Shown in pieces: positions 49,622 to 62,700 of a DNA stretch of 64,000 bases. This stretch comes from Gibbula magus (Eukaryota > Mollusca > Gastropoda > Trochida > Trochidae): contig OW388303.1 of the NCBI GenBank assembly GCA_936450465.1, forward strand, positions 6,015,193 to 6,079,192. The letters run 5' to 3'. Positions within the stretch are counted from its first letter, which is position 1. Every line of letters starts with the position of its first letter. A program made the position numbers and the translations under genes. The notes beneath the pieces were generated by a model. It ran no database searches, was not told the origin of the DNA, and saw nothing but the letters and a program-made list of their open reading frames with translations.

Positions 49622-49888
49622 TTGGGGGTGGGATAGCGCAGTGGTTCGTGCCTTGGCTTCAAAGCAAGAGGTCCAGGGTTTGATTCCCGCCAGGGCTCGG
49701 CCAATATAGGAAAAGTGTGTACTATGTTGAGAGGCTCTACCTGCATCCCCATTGGATAGCAAGTTAGTTTGTATGCTTGCTGTGTGTGATAGAGCATTCG
49801 GGCAACACAGGTTTTGGTCTATATGCTATCCTCGCCGCTAATGGCTGCAATACTGCTGAAGCGGCGTTAAACAATAACTCACTCACTG
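49622..49888 (+). mobile_element. tRNA-derived SINE
   Basis: The head has a good A box (tagcgcagtgg) and B box (ggtttgattcc) at tRNA spacing. The body ends in actgctgaagcggcgttaaa followed by a short aactcactcactg tail. Tails with aagcggcgttaaac are common in molluscan SINEs as I recall them. The acceptor stem does not pair, so it is a retroposon. Confidence 0.8.
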
Positions 49889-50039
49889 TATGCTATCAGT
49901 TACAAGTCAGGTTTTTTGGGTGGATCAGATGACAGGTGTTTTTGAGATCTAGATGTGAAATTGATAATGTATTCATAAATTGTATCGAGGAAAAGCAATA
50001 TACATGTATATTCTTCAACAGCTTGTGACAGGTGAAGCA

Positions 50040-50232
50040 GGGTTCTGTTCCATAACAGCGAGCGCTTATAATCGCTTATTGATCGCTCAATGTAGCGCTC
50101 AAGTAGCGCTCATTCTCTCTTGAACGACACAGTGCAAATTCCTCGAAGTTTGCTCGCCTTGCTATAGAGCGCTACATTGAGCAATCGCGTTCAAGAGAGG
50201 TTTAAAAGTAATCGCTCACTTGAACATGGCCC
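50040..50232. mobile_element. MITE, gcgagcgct family, copy 3 (inverse of copy 2)
   Basis: It starts gggttctgttccataacagc and ends near gaacatggccc. Internal ttgagcaatcgcgttcaaga and gagcgctacattgag match copies 1 and 2 in inverted order. Confidence 0.75.
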
Positions 50233-50849
50233 AGATGTTTGCCACAATGTTTGTGATTTGTAATGGAGATAAACCACTCAAAACTGACAGTAATTAATTG
50301 CATGATTGAAACAATTAATTACTCGGGATCTGAATAAAAAATAAAATTACACTTAAAGTTCCTGACTATAGATCTGTTGGTGCAAATCCGCCCATGCTTC
50401 TTTGGATTGTTTCTTAGATTACAGATTAGTTCAAGACGGTGCTTTTGATTTAAGAAGCATTTTGATATTTTGCAAAATATTTTAATTAATGATGTCCACT
50501 ATGTCAATTTCTTGAATCTGATATAACTGGTTTGACTTATTGTTGAATTTGACATTTTGTTGACTTTATCTACTTTATATGTATGAAGGTATGTTTATAT
50601 GTATGCATATTTCTTAGAATAATGAATGTAAAAATAAACACAAATGCTTGCATCATGTTTTTTTGTTTGTATGGCGGCGTATCATCCATGGAACCCAATG
50701 GACAAAAAAACTCCTAAAAAATTAAAATTTAATAAAATTTTAACCATGGATACCAATGTGGGAGAAAGTATCATTTAACATTGACAGATGGCTGATTTTC
50801 AAAAGTTATCGAACTCAAACCAACCCGGTCATGTAGATGCAGATTAATG
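50233..50849. other. Stretch with no gene seen
   Basis: AT-rich; nothing recognised apart from a chance run of t/a homopolymers and several ATG-poor frames. Confidence 0.4.
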
Positions 50850-52945
50850 CTCTCCCCACAGAGGTTACTCTAGTCATTCCTTCCAAAGTACCTCTGTTAT
50901 GATTGGGCCGTATTTCACATTTCCACCTAACAGTGAAAGTTTTCATGACACAACACAATTTTTTAATCAAACATTATCTTAAATCTCCAACAGACTCCTG
51001 TCTTGTAAAGATATAGAGGATATCTGTCTTTTCTTGACTAATACCATGTTTATCTCATCGAGTGAGGTAGAAAGGTTATATTTTCACGACATTATCCATG
51101 TAATTACGTCCGAAAAGGGTCCTTTTCACGTCGAGCGGCCGCTGTTATTTTTCACTGTAGTTTGATAGACCGTTTATTTCACTGATAAATCCCGGTATTT
51201 CACTGCCCGTCATATAATAAAGGTACACATCGCACAGCCAGGAAAAGGAACTCTGACAATTCCTCCACTTTATATTTCTCAAATTGCCCAATAGAGTACT
51301 TACATTCGGCCTTTTAAAAACATTGCCTCGTTACCTCCGACAAACACATTCTAAAGTCACTGAAGCGTATCTGCTTGGTTGTAAGTCACTCCAGGTGCTT
51401 GGATCTCCACATTCATGATATTTAGACGTGTTTTAGCAGCTTTTTAACTATCGACTGACAAATCACTCAGTCACGCTTCACTGTGCTTGTTGATTACCAA
51501 AAACAGAGATAAAATAGTCCTAATAACCAATTGCAAGTGTATATTGTCTCGATATTATGCTCATTTGATTACAATATATAATGTACATTGTGACTATGAC
51601 GGCCATTTTGTTTTTCAATTCTGAAGATTAAAACAATTTTATTCAGCGTATATCTAATTTATTTGTGATCAACATTTAAAAGATGTCAGAGAAAGTCAAA
51701 TTTTTTAAAATTATCACTAAATATACAGGCGCATTTTATGAAATAACATTCATACTTAATACTATGTGAGGCGACTATGGCGGCCATTTTGTTTTTCAAA
51801 TTTGAGGGTTATATATATTTTTTCTAACTTGGTTTCAAACCTGATCATGATCAGTACCCTTTGAATACCCTATAAAAACACTTTTTCTACTTTTTAACGT
51901 GTAGAGATTCAGTAATAAACGAAAACAATGTGATCAGCTGCCATTTTTTGTGAAATTTGGGCGGCCATTTTGTTTTTCAATTTTTGGGGTCAAAAACACT
52001 TTTTTCAGCTTGGTATCCTATTTTTTCGTAATCAGCACCCTTTAAATAGGTAAGATAGACTGGATACCAAATCCTTCTCAAAAATGCCTCTTGCTCTTTT
52101 ATTTGAGCCCCTTTTCAGAATTGGGCCTAGTCTATAAAGTAATTTTATTAGCTTTTTAATTTTTAGCATGATACAAGGCAAAGGATGCTTTGACAATGAG
52201 GGGAGTGCAACAGCCTTGTGGAAAGACGTTCCCTGATGGAGCAGGATGATATTGCCTCTGATTTGACATGTTGGTGCCATTGTTCAAGGATTCTGATTGG
52301 TAGCAGTCAGCAAAGCATCAAAGTCAGCGAGCAGTCGTACCTGTACATTAACACGTTCACTACTGTGAAGCACATATTTCTTTTGAATCAATTCAGTCTT
52401 GGTGACACATGATTAGACTCATTTCAACTGGATAAACATAAAGGGCTTTATTATATCATTGAGAGAGGTACTCTGTTCTTAACTTCTATTAGTGAGGTAT
52501 ATCCTCCATCAGATTACAGTCGTGATAAGCTTTATCTTCACTCGTGGACATCATTTGGACAATGTTAAAACATCATGCTGGAAGCTCACAAAGGTTGCAC
52601 ATTTACCCTTGAAATCTCTCAATTTTAACATAAAACACGGAACTAATGAATGGAATATCTGTTTTCCCTTGACAAATACCATGTTTATCTCATCTCATGA
52701 AGTAGTCCAGCATGCTAGACGTCTTCCTTTGGTGCGCAGTCATCGCACATAAACTGACGTTTAGATTATCTGAACTACTCATGAGGTAGAACGGTTTGTT
52801 TTCACCCGATGAGATAAACATGGTATTTGTTTAAAAGAGACAGGTATCTTCTATGTTGCAACTTTTCAAACTTGTCCATGGCCGAGGTAGGAAAGGATAG
52901 ATGATATGACTTGAATGACTTCTGTGGGGAGGGAATGTACAGAAA
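50850..52945. mobile_element. Large foldback repeat cluster (about 2.1 kb)
   Basis: A left arm at about 50850-51090 (ctctccccacagag, then taccatgtttatctcatcga) is mirrored by a right arm at about 52795-52945 (cgatgagataaacatggta, then tctgtggggagg). A further copy of accatgtttatctcatc lies at about 52678. The interior includes three diverged 181-bp direct repeats, listed separately. No transposase is visible. Limits and class are uncertain. Confidence 0.5.
51590..52055. repeat. Three diverged 181-bp tandem units
   Basis: ggccattttgtttttcaa occurs at 51601, 51782 and 51963, exactly 181 bp apart. Following sequence is also related: gatcagtaccctttgaatac and aatcagcaccctttaaatag in the second and third units. 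Confidence 0.75.
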
Positions 52946-53732
52946 CTCCACAACCAGAATGTTGTAATGTCTCTCCTGATGTAGATATATATAAAAGTGG
53001 GAAATCAAAGTTCACAGTAATTTTGAAATGAATAAAACAAACAAAGACAATGTTACAGCTCTACAGGGTTTATTATGATATTACATAACAAAATGTCACC
53101 ATTTTCAACAGAATTTTCACCGTTGTTGGAGAGATTTGTTAAGGACGGAATTTGATTTTCAATAATACCTCCAATAATACGCTTTTCATCAGTATGAACA
53201 GGTTGAAGAATAAATTACTGCATTAGGCATAAATAGTTATTGTATCAAATAATTGCTACATGAAGACTATACTTACAATCCTTCTGATGCTAGCTCGATA
53301 TGGTGAAGTACAATGTTAAGAATAGGCTAATAGCTATAAGAATATAAGAAAATAAATTATAGACTAAAGCCTGTTGTCTTTAACCAATTATTCAATAGCT
53401 CAATAAGTTAATTAATTCTATCTTCCAGTAAATAATATTCTATTTTATTTGTAAGAAAATGTATTGATCATACATAAATTCAGAATGAAAGATAAGTTAT
53501 TCAAAGTTCACGTCTTGATTATATACAAAAATTCATTCATCAAGAATTTTTAAAAATTGAGTTAGATTTTGAATAATACACAGCACTTAAAAAAATCACC
53601 CTTCAATTAGAATCACATAATTTTATAAATACAAAGTATCTATGAATATGACGAGATGATGTTAAACAATATACACATATAAATAAAAGAGATATATCAC
53701 AGTTTGCAGTGTGTTGTCATGACGTGGACACC
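52946..53732 (-). other. Probable 3' UTR and downstream region of the ALMS1-like gene
   Basis: No coding signal. On minus, an AATAAA lies at 53069-53074 and others may be present nearer the stop. The transcript end cannot be fixed from sequence alone. Confidence 0.35.
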
Positions 53733-53774
53733 TCAGTAGCTTCCAGCCTTGATCAGAACATGTCTCTGTACTCG
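53733..53774 (-). CDS. ALMS1-like: ALMS1-like last coding exon
   Basis: Acceptor cccttgcag on minus. Encodes RVQRHVLIKAGSY then TGA at 53735-53733. Short but in phase and matching the end of the ALMS motif in position. Confidence 0.8.
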   Translation of the reverse strand, partial: RVQRHVLIKAGSY

Positions 53775-56700
53775 CTGCAAGGGAAACGCAAATGTAAAGA
53801 ACAAACTTGCTGGGTTTTATATGTTTTATATTAGAAAATATTGAATATTTGTCAAAATATTATTTAACTTGACCACAGAAGTCCAAAAGGGATAATATTC
53901 ACTGCATGACTCAATCGAAGAAGTGAAAACCAATGAATGGTAAAGACGAAAGTGAAAGTCAAGGGTCATAACTCTTTTAAGGAAGTGGCTCAATAAAGTT
54001 TTATCCAAATTTACAGAATACAGTTATATACAAATATAGTCATAGAGAACATTGGTGTCCAATAGCGACAGTGACTGAACAGTCAAGGGCCATAACTCTT
54101 GAGAAGTTACACAAATCTCGATTTCCGAAGTCAAAGTAGTCCCATAAGTTCATAACAAAACAAAGTTTCATATAGAAGTTCAGATTCTTAGCTATTAAGA
54201 GATTTCAAGCAAACGTGTCACAAATCTTAGACAACAAAAAGACGATGCCTGTTCAAATATATTTTTACCTTGGTAAAGACGCGAGCTTTGAGCCTGTTGA
54301 GTTTGTACTGATTCAGTCTGCGTTCCGTCTCCTCTCGATGCAGCACCTCCGGCAGTTTGCTGTACTTCCTGTGTAGATAGCAGACTTGGTTAGTGTCAAC
54401 ATATAAATACGCTCACACAGAACTTCATAAACTCATTCAACACACATAATGTTCTCAAAAGATAACAAAAAACTTGCACTATCAAAAAGAAACAAATATT
54501 ATCAGACATTTAAACAGTGTATTTTACACTTTTGCTATAAACTCGAAGCTTTTGTCTTCTTTCCAACTTTACTTTTTGATTAAAAGAAACTTTGGGGTTG
54601 GATACACATTTCAAGGTTATTTCAAACAACAATTTTAACAAAATAGGATGCCAAAGCCACATACCTGTACCGGTATATTTTGTTTAAAATTATATCAAGG
54701 CATAATCAGAACCCACAGCTTTAAAAGTCTTAAATTGACTTTCTTTAAGTGTTGTATCTTCTCTTGAATTGTACAACAAAACAACATGGGCACAAAAACT
54801 ATTCTAAACTGATGATGTAGTTAATTCCAGTGGAGTCAAGTTTTTTTTACACTTTTATAATGCAAAATCGCCACATCTCTTCTGAAATGCAGTTACTGTA
54901 AGTGACACTGTTGTTAATTGTGCTAAACTATTACTATATTTCTCTATCTATATAGATCTGTAATATTCGTCAGTAAATCTCTGCAGTTGCATCAATTTGA
55001 ACATAGCTTGTTCAATTTAGTCATAGAAAACAGAATAAACATGTCTAAAACAAGAAATGTTCAGGTGTTTAGACATCATCATTAACTTGAACTCTATTTA
55101 TTTCAATACAATTTACTGTACAATTTAACGTCTGATACCAGTTCATGCTAACGTCAATACAGAAAACATGATACAAGATTTCTGTGTGTGACTATGAGAT
55201 GACAATGATGAATCACAAAGAGAAATTAACCAATAAAATGTGAAGGCCATAGGCCTGCTCCTTTCAAAATATCAAACATTGCTCCGATGTGAAAAGGAGT
55301 AACTCTGAACACATGTTCTATTGCTGTACAGATTGCACCTGCTTTTTTTTTTAACATGTTCCGGACGCCTAGAAAGTGTTCGGAGTCGCTCCTTTCACTT
55401 CGCAAATGTGTCGGACATTCGGAACAAGAACCGGGCAGCGAAGGAGCAGCCCTCATCTGAGAAGATTAAAATAGCTTAACGTCGAAGTTTGCTGTATGAC
55501 AATATCCAACAAGGAGATATCAAGGACAGCAAGCTGTAACATGGATTGCTTCTACTTGATTGACACCACTGCAGGCTAAACTGCTTACATTGCTTAAAGT
55601 GGTGTAAGTGGCATGTCATACAATTAGATGTGCTCCTTCGAAAGACCAACAAATTCATGCAGAATAGAGGACATGTTGGGACATGGTGAAATTCATCAAC
55701 TAACCTTTAAAGGGAAAGTATATATACAACACACATGCATAGTTGATTGTTTTATATGAATTGACCTTGTACAGTTTATAGAATATTATAAGGAGAAACC
55801 ATGATATCGAGGATATGGTAAGGTTGTAGACCCTGATATCAAGGAAAAACCCGAGGATGCGAACCTTACCATATCCGAGGCAGAATGGTTTCTCCATATT
55901 ATCAACCGTTTTTAAGTGTAAAACAAGCTTTTTAATTTTTATCACGTTATATTGAAGATCCCTGGTAAATAGAGTTGTTCATAAAATCCTTGTTTGGAGC
56001 CTGTTAACAGCCGTGCTATATAAGTTGCCTTTGTACCGCAAAATCTCATCTGCCTCATTGGCGCAGTAGACTAAATCACTAGCTCACGTACTACAGGCGA
56101 TAGTGGATACGGGTTCGAGACGCACTTTCTTCAAAACATTTGCTGTTCACATTCTGACGTAAATTTAAGAAATTTTTCAAATCAGTCTAAGTTTGTTTCT
56201 TCAGATCTTTACTTTCAAGCCGTCATCTTAGCAAATATATCAGGGTTTACAATCATTGTAATTCATTCTAACAGGGTTTACAACTGTCTATGTAAACCCT
56301 CCTGGAGGGACTTACAATGTTGTAAGTCCCTCGTACCGGGTGATACGGTTTAGAAAGGTCGTTTCAAGTATCACGTTATATGGCTAATAGGTTGATAATA
56401 TGCCATATCTTTAGTATCTATAGAATCTATCATCCCTGGATTCACGTACCTCTCTTGTCAGGATTTCTGACCATCAAAATTTACCACTTTCAAGAAGCTA
56501 TAAGTGATGAAAATGCTCTTGTCACTATATCTAGATGATTCCGATATTGAGGTTATAGAAAAACTGGTTAACATTATAAAAAAAACAGCCAAAATGATCC
56601 GGCGCTTTTCATAACAGTTACGACACTGTGAGTAGACGTACGTAAGTAAGCAAGCAAAATCATTGAGCGAACATAAGGGCAGAGTGTAAACGCAGTTTTT

Positions 56701-59700
56701 TTAAAAATGTCTTAATTTGTCATTTGCATATAAAACATTGATAACTCAACTTTGAAAATGGAATGTTTACGTACATAAGATCAGTATATCTATGATACTT
56801 TGTACAAAATAATGCGAATGCATCATTGGTAACGCTGGGTCAACTTGAGCTAGTTCGAGGTTACTGGTCCGGATGCAGTGTTGACAAAGGCTTGACGCAG
56901 GAGACGTAACAGCACTGTGAGGAGTTTGATAAAGTCTAACACCAACCTCCAAGTCAGGGCGCTCTACCTCCGATTGTCTCTACGGTAGTGGCCCTGCCAT
57001 CTTTCACCGGGGCATTGTTGTCAACCCAGTTGACAACAATTCAATATGACGTCACGTATAGCTAAGAACCAAAGGCTTAATCAACATACCATGCAATCGG
57101 TTCGAGGGCATGTTTTATGCGTTAGACATATGAATATAAGTATTGTTGATGTTTTTGGTTAAATATATCATGTCTAATGACCTCGGTAATTGAAGGAAAA
57201 ATATATTTTTCAATAAAGCGATGGAAAACGTAACACAATCACAACAATATTAGTTCGACGGCCTCTTTTCCTGTGTCACTGTACGGAGCTGTATTGCAAA
57301 TCCTACGAGTTAGAAGTTTATATTTGGAGCGTGACAGCAATCAACGACTGCACGTGCTGTGTTGGAGCTTTCTCGCCCGAAAACCTTCTGATGGCAGCGA
57401 GTATATTAGTGACGTCACGGAGCGGTTACTCGCTGTCTGGAGCTAGGTCTAACACATGATTGATGCATTGAGAGTAATCTCCCTTTGTTGGCATGCAATA
57501 TATTCATAAGTACAAAAGTTTATCTAAATTAAACAATAAATTAGTGAAGATCTGTGACTAGCTATAGATTATTAGTGGCTCCTAGTAGCTGAAGATGTGA
57601 GTGATATCCATACTCGTAAAATAATCGAGAGAATAAAAGTGAAACCAGATGAGTAAGGACATCAATTTCTGATTGGCTAACAAGCACAAATCAAGGGACA
57701 AACCTATAGAACCTGCTTCGGGGAACTGTGTATGTCCTGATAATAATTGGCCTGAAAAACGTAATCTTGTAATGGAAATACCTGTTTATAGGTTACAACA
57801 AATGTCGCTATCAAATAGGGCAAATGCTTACTATTTAGTTTTTTCTATTTGAAAGGTATGTCTATTTTAGCTTTAATTAAAACTTTTATATGAGAAATTG
57901 CTTATTATGAGTAACAATCTCACGATGAATTGCTTTTATTGATTTTACAACATTTTTTTAATGAATGCTTAATTTTAACGTTAATTTGAAAAATAGCTTA
58001 TAAATTATTTCTTTCTGTCAACTTGTTCTCCATTATGTCAAAACCATAACTCTCAAAGCATTTCAATGTTGCTTAAAATGACACTTTCTTCATATTAAAT
58101 AAATATCACAACTATCATCAACATTAGCTTAGTCTTTATAAGAAGTTAGCACACATATATACATAGACACAGCAAACACTCTAAGTGAGTTATATTGTAG
58201 TTTGTCACTTACTTTTTTGTTAAATCTTTCTGTTCTTGTCTTGTAAATACTCGCTTCTTTGGACGGATCAGGTTTTCTGATGGAAGAACAATATGTTATT
58301 ATTTTCTTTACTCCAATCATACTTTTTCCTATAAGAATCCCCAAGATGATAGAAACAGAGAAAACAAACTTACATTTCACACAATAAGGTTCTTGAATCA
58401 CAAATATCAAACTAAAGCACTCTAGAGAAATGAAGCAAGGAAAAAACTGATACTTTTAGAATTAGCTCTGTTGATGTTATATGTAACACAGATGACAAAT
58501 CAAAAAGTCATATAAGTTCTCAGACTTACCACCTTCCCTCGCAAGTCATAACTCCTGCCAGTCTCCATCAAGTTAAGCCTTGCCGCATTTTGTTGATTTT
58601 CTGTGCTAGGGTAGCACCTAAACATTATAGCTAGAGCTGCTATGCTAGCACATAAAAGGTAACAAAATGCAGCAAAGCCTAACATAACCAGTTATGGAGA
58701 GGGGTACAAGTTATGACTTGAGGGGGAAAATGTTGATAAATATAATGGAAAATCGTTCCATCAAACTCTGAACTAACCACTGTAAGGATGTGCATTTGGA
58801 TTAGCATCCTGTTTCCGCTTGTCTGCAAATATTTTCTCTCTTTCTCTCCTCAGCCCTTCCTGCATACGGCGGTGTTCAGCAGCGAGGGCCATACGCTTCT
58901 GTCTCTCCCGCGACTTGGACACAAACTGCTGCATCTTTGTGTTGAAGGCGTCCTGGAACAAAAAAACATCATTTAGTGCTATCGCAATCTACACTGATAT
59001 GATAAAATCTGTAATCATTTGTTGATAATGTGAAGTAAATCAAATTAGGAGATAATTTCAATCTGTTTTTTTTATTTTGGTGTTGTATGTTGTGCATTTT
59101 GTAAGCTTGCTGTTGTACGAAGCTAGCAACTGTTGTTTTTTGTGATCCACAAAGGAAAGTGAATTGGTGGCGATGATTTAAAGGTAATTAATAGCGAAAT
59201 AATTACTCCAAAATTTGTATGAGGAACCAATCAGAAAGCAGTATATTCATTCTTGATATCGTATCATGTTAGAATTAGACTTAAAAGCAAGGATACCCAA
59301 ATAAGCACTCACTTGTAAAGAAAGGGTTTTCTTGGAAGTATAATTTTCATCAATAAGTTTTGAGGACACGTCTTCCTTTATGAGTTTGTCTGCCAGGAAC
59401 CTGGTTTCAATGGGATATTCATTCTCTTCATCTTCATTCACACTGTCTCCCGGCTGTGCAGTCTGCCACTGGGACTTGCGCTCGGGGACCTGGCGCTCGG
59501 GCACCCACGCTTGTCTCACCGCAAATGCCTGGCGCTCCTTCAAGGGTTGTCGCCAGGGGCGCTGTTCCTTCACCTCCACGAACCAAGCGATACCCTCTGG
59601 TAACAGGTAAACGTGACAAATAACATTCAAGGTTGAGAGCTGAGAGTCAAATTAAATTTTTTTGTTTAATAACATAGGAAACATACAAATGGCTTCATGC

Positions 59701-62700
59701 AGTGGACAACTACAGGTTGTTTCAGGGGGTTCAAATCTACCCTCGAAATTTTGTTTTATTCACATTTGATTAACCCCCGAAGACCCCTCTCAACATGTGA
59801 AACCCTACTTCTCCTTTGAAAATTCCTTGATCCGCCAATGCAAATGCTTTATATTGATGAAAGGTAAATTACATCAACTAACATTTGAGGTGACAGAGAA
59901 GTGGACAATTCTCTTTGATAACATGGCGTTGACCTTATATCAGGGATTCACAAATGCATTAGAATTGCCTCCATGTAAACTCTGGGATATTTGAAAGTTG
60001 CAACTGATCATGAGCCAAAAGGCTAACAGTTTATATGAGCATTTCAAAATTACGTAGAGAGTTCAGTAAAAAAAGGGTTATTATTGCCTCATTATATTCA
60101 GAGATCCTGACAAACCGGTTTACTTACTTGGACTAGCAGACAGTTTCTGTTTAGGTTTCGGCTGCTGGTTTTCATATGCCTCAGGAGTGAACTGACGTGA
60201 GTAAGGAGGTGAACGACTTCTACTCTTCTCCCGTAAGCTAAAAGGTGCACTGACTTGCTTCTGCCGATGCTTAGGTGAAGGTGATCTTTTACTGGAAGTT
60301 CTCTGACGGATGGGTGAGGTTTGAATGCCTTCCGATCTCGTCCGTCTTTGTTTGGTTCTGCGTTGGCTTTGTGGACTTTTCAACATGGGAGAGGGGTAGT
60401 TGGTAGCAGCGTCCTTCATACGACCTCCAGACCCTGACCTTGACCTCTTATTACTGTCTGGGGAGACGTTCCGTCGTGGTTTGTCTACAATCTGGATATC
60501 AACCTCACGAAAGTTGTAAAGAGCTTCCTCTTCTTTCTTCTTTGTTCTCCTTTTGTTCTTATCTTCTCTGCTTTGTGACTCTTCTTTCAGTTTTTCATTC
60601 ATTCGCACCTTATCAGCTTTTCTGCTCCGATCTTCAAAAGTCACTTCTCTCTCAAATCTATTCCTAAGTGTAACTGGCTCATTTTCATCTCCCAGTTTGC
60701 TCTCCATGTTCCTTGCATATTTAACCATCTGCATCTCCAGACTACTATCCTTGGCCGTGGTGCTATCGTCCGTAAGTGTCTCACTGTTCGCTGCGGAGAG
60801 TGTCAGAGTTGACTCAGTAATTTCTTCTGTCGAGTCAGTCGGAGCAGAAGTGGTGGAAATATACTCGAGCTGATCCATCAATGTTGATTCCGAAATTTTC
60901 CCTTTTTTCTTTGCAGAAAGCAGAGATTCTAGTTTCACCAATTTCTCCATCCGTTTGAGTTCTTTCCGTCTCTCACGCTCGATCTTATCTTTCTGTCGCT
61001 CGATCTTCTCTCGAAGTTTCTCCATGTTTGGATCAATGATGTCGGACGCTTTCTGACTCCTCCTCTGATCAAAGCTCATGTCTTCTGGGATAGAGTAGAG
61101 ATGTTCATTATCAACTGACACATCGACTCTGCCCTTCTTACTCTTCTGTGAAGACTTGGACATTCTCTGACTTTTATCCTGACTAACTTCAACATAACTC
61201 CCATTGCTTTCAGTTTCGCTTGTGTTCTTCATTTTCTGCATCCGTCTCTCATTCCGTCTGGTCTCTCTTTCAATAGCTGCCTTGTCTTCTTGACTTCTTC
61301 TACTTGTCTCGCGTTCGTCGAAGTACGAGGTAACCAGATGTTTGGCCGGGTTGCGCAGGAGGTGTGAGAGCTGCTCCATGCGTGTTGTGTTGAGTGATGT
61401 GTCACTGTCGGTCGGGTTCAACTCCTGGAAACGCTCCCAGAGACGGTTGATGTTTACTGGGACATTTGGGTCGACTTCTTGTTCAAGGGCTTCACTCAGT
61501 ATCTTGGCTGGTCGACTCAATGGAGCCCGGTCAATAGCTCTGTTTGTGTCGTCTTCGGATGAACTGGCATCCATCTGTCCTCGTCTGTTGAGAGAAAATT
61601 ATCAATATGAAATTGAGACACATCTCTACACAGGTACCTCCTTCTGTTAATTTTTTCAATATTTTCTTAATGGTTATGAAAATTATAGTACAAGTTTTTA
61701 GTGACAAAAAGCATGCGAAAGGGGGAAGAATTCTTAAACAAATATTTTGCAATGTTTTCAAGGAAACTTTCTTCATTATTTCAACCAGTAAATGAAATGT
61801 ACAGGGCTGGGAATAATGTTAAAGACAAATATTTTCTCAAAAAGGCATGGTAAGGATAGAGACATTAAAGAAATTGTATTTCTATCCATAAGCTAGGATA
61901 TATATGAACCTGTGAGTCTGCAGAAATGGCTATTTTTGAATGTATCTATCTAACAGGGGAAGCTCTGTAGTTCTCTTCTCGTAAAACAAAACACCTCTGA
62001 ATTTGCCTAAAGCCCAGTTGATGAGAATGTCGTACAAACATTTCTAAGCAAAGACTAACTTACATGATTTACAACCTATGCAAGGTAAGAGGTAAAGATA
62101 ATGTACTTTTCAGCAACTTGAATTCACAACAATATACAGACCTTGCTTTCCTACTCTGTTCCATCCTCTGTCTAGTGTCCTTGCGATCAGACGAACGTGG
62201 ACGTCCCTCTCTCCCATTAGACTGCCCTCGATCTGCATCCAGCTCAGCAACCTCACTGAAACACAAGATAGCAACTTCAACAATATTGGAAACAACAAAT
62301 GGTCAAACAAAATTAATAACCTGCTTCACTAAAGCAGGTCGGAAAAGTTTAGTGTAAAAAAAAACCAAAAGGTGGCCTATAAGTTTTCGAGTTGGCAGAA
62401 TCAACAAACAGAGAATTTTCAATAAAAATATAACATTTCCAAGATAATATACCTTCGAACAGGGAGATTAAGTTTATATTATCAAACAACAGAGAGACAT
62501 TACTTGGACAACATCCCAGCACTGTGAAACAGTCAATATGGAAATATGAGAAAGACAGTGACATCATTGAAATCTGAAATTATCTGAAATATACTGGAAT
62601 GTTAGACTAATGTGTAAGAAAGACAAAGACCCTCACCTCTCTCTCTGTATGTGGCCGTTATCACTTCTCTCCCTCCCAGCGCTCCGTCGTTGGTCGATGC

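Larger units (their letters stand above)
47091..50039. other. Intergenic stretch between the convergent genes
   Basis: AT-rich with no recognised gene. It contains two tRNA-like SINE regions, listed separately. Short minus open frames at 48054-48296 and 49565-49797 are readings of those SINEs. Confidence 0.5.
54369..58212 (-). other. Large ALMS1-like intron with repeats
   Basis: 3.8 kb without recognised exon. It holds a foldback at about 55240-55455 (inner arms ggagtaactctgaacac and gtgttcggagtcgctcc), an inverted repeat at 55782-55903, a tRNA-like relic at 56052-56130, and palindromes at 56308-56335 and 57016-57042. A CRE-like tgacgtca lies at about 57410. The CRE in a GC-richer patch (57240-57450) might mark an internal promoter, but this is weak. 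Confidence 0.45.

Noticed and set aside
49622..49700. Functional tRNA gene
   Set aside because: A and B boxes are present but the acceptor stem does not pair and a SINE body follows.
56052..56130. Functional tRNA-Met gene
   Set aside because: The 5' part resembles tRNA-Met but the T and acceptor stems do not close.
58788..59025. Plus-strand frames over the ALMS1-like exon
   Set aside because: Shadow frames of a well-supported minus-strand exon.
62069..62310. Alternative minus frames around the short ALMS1-like exon
   Set aside because: Only one frame joins in phase to both neighbours through GT-AG sites.
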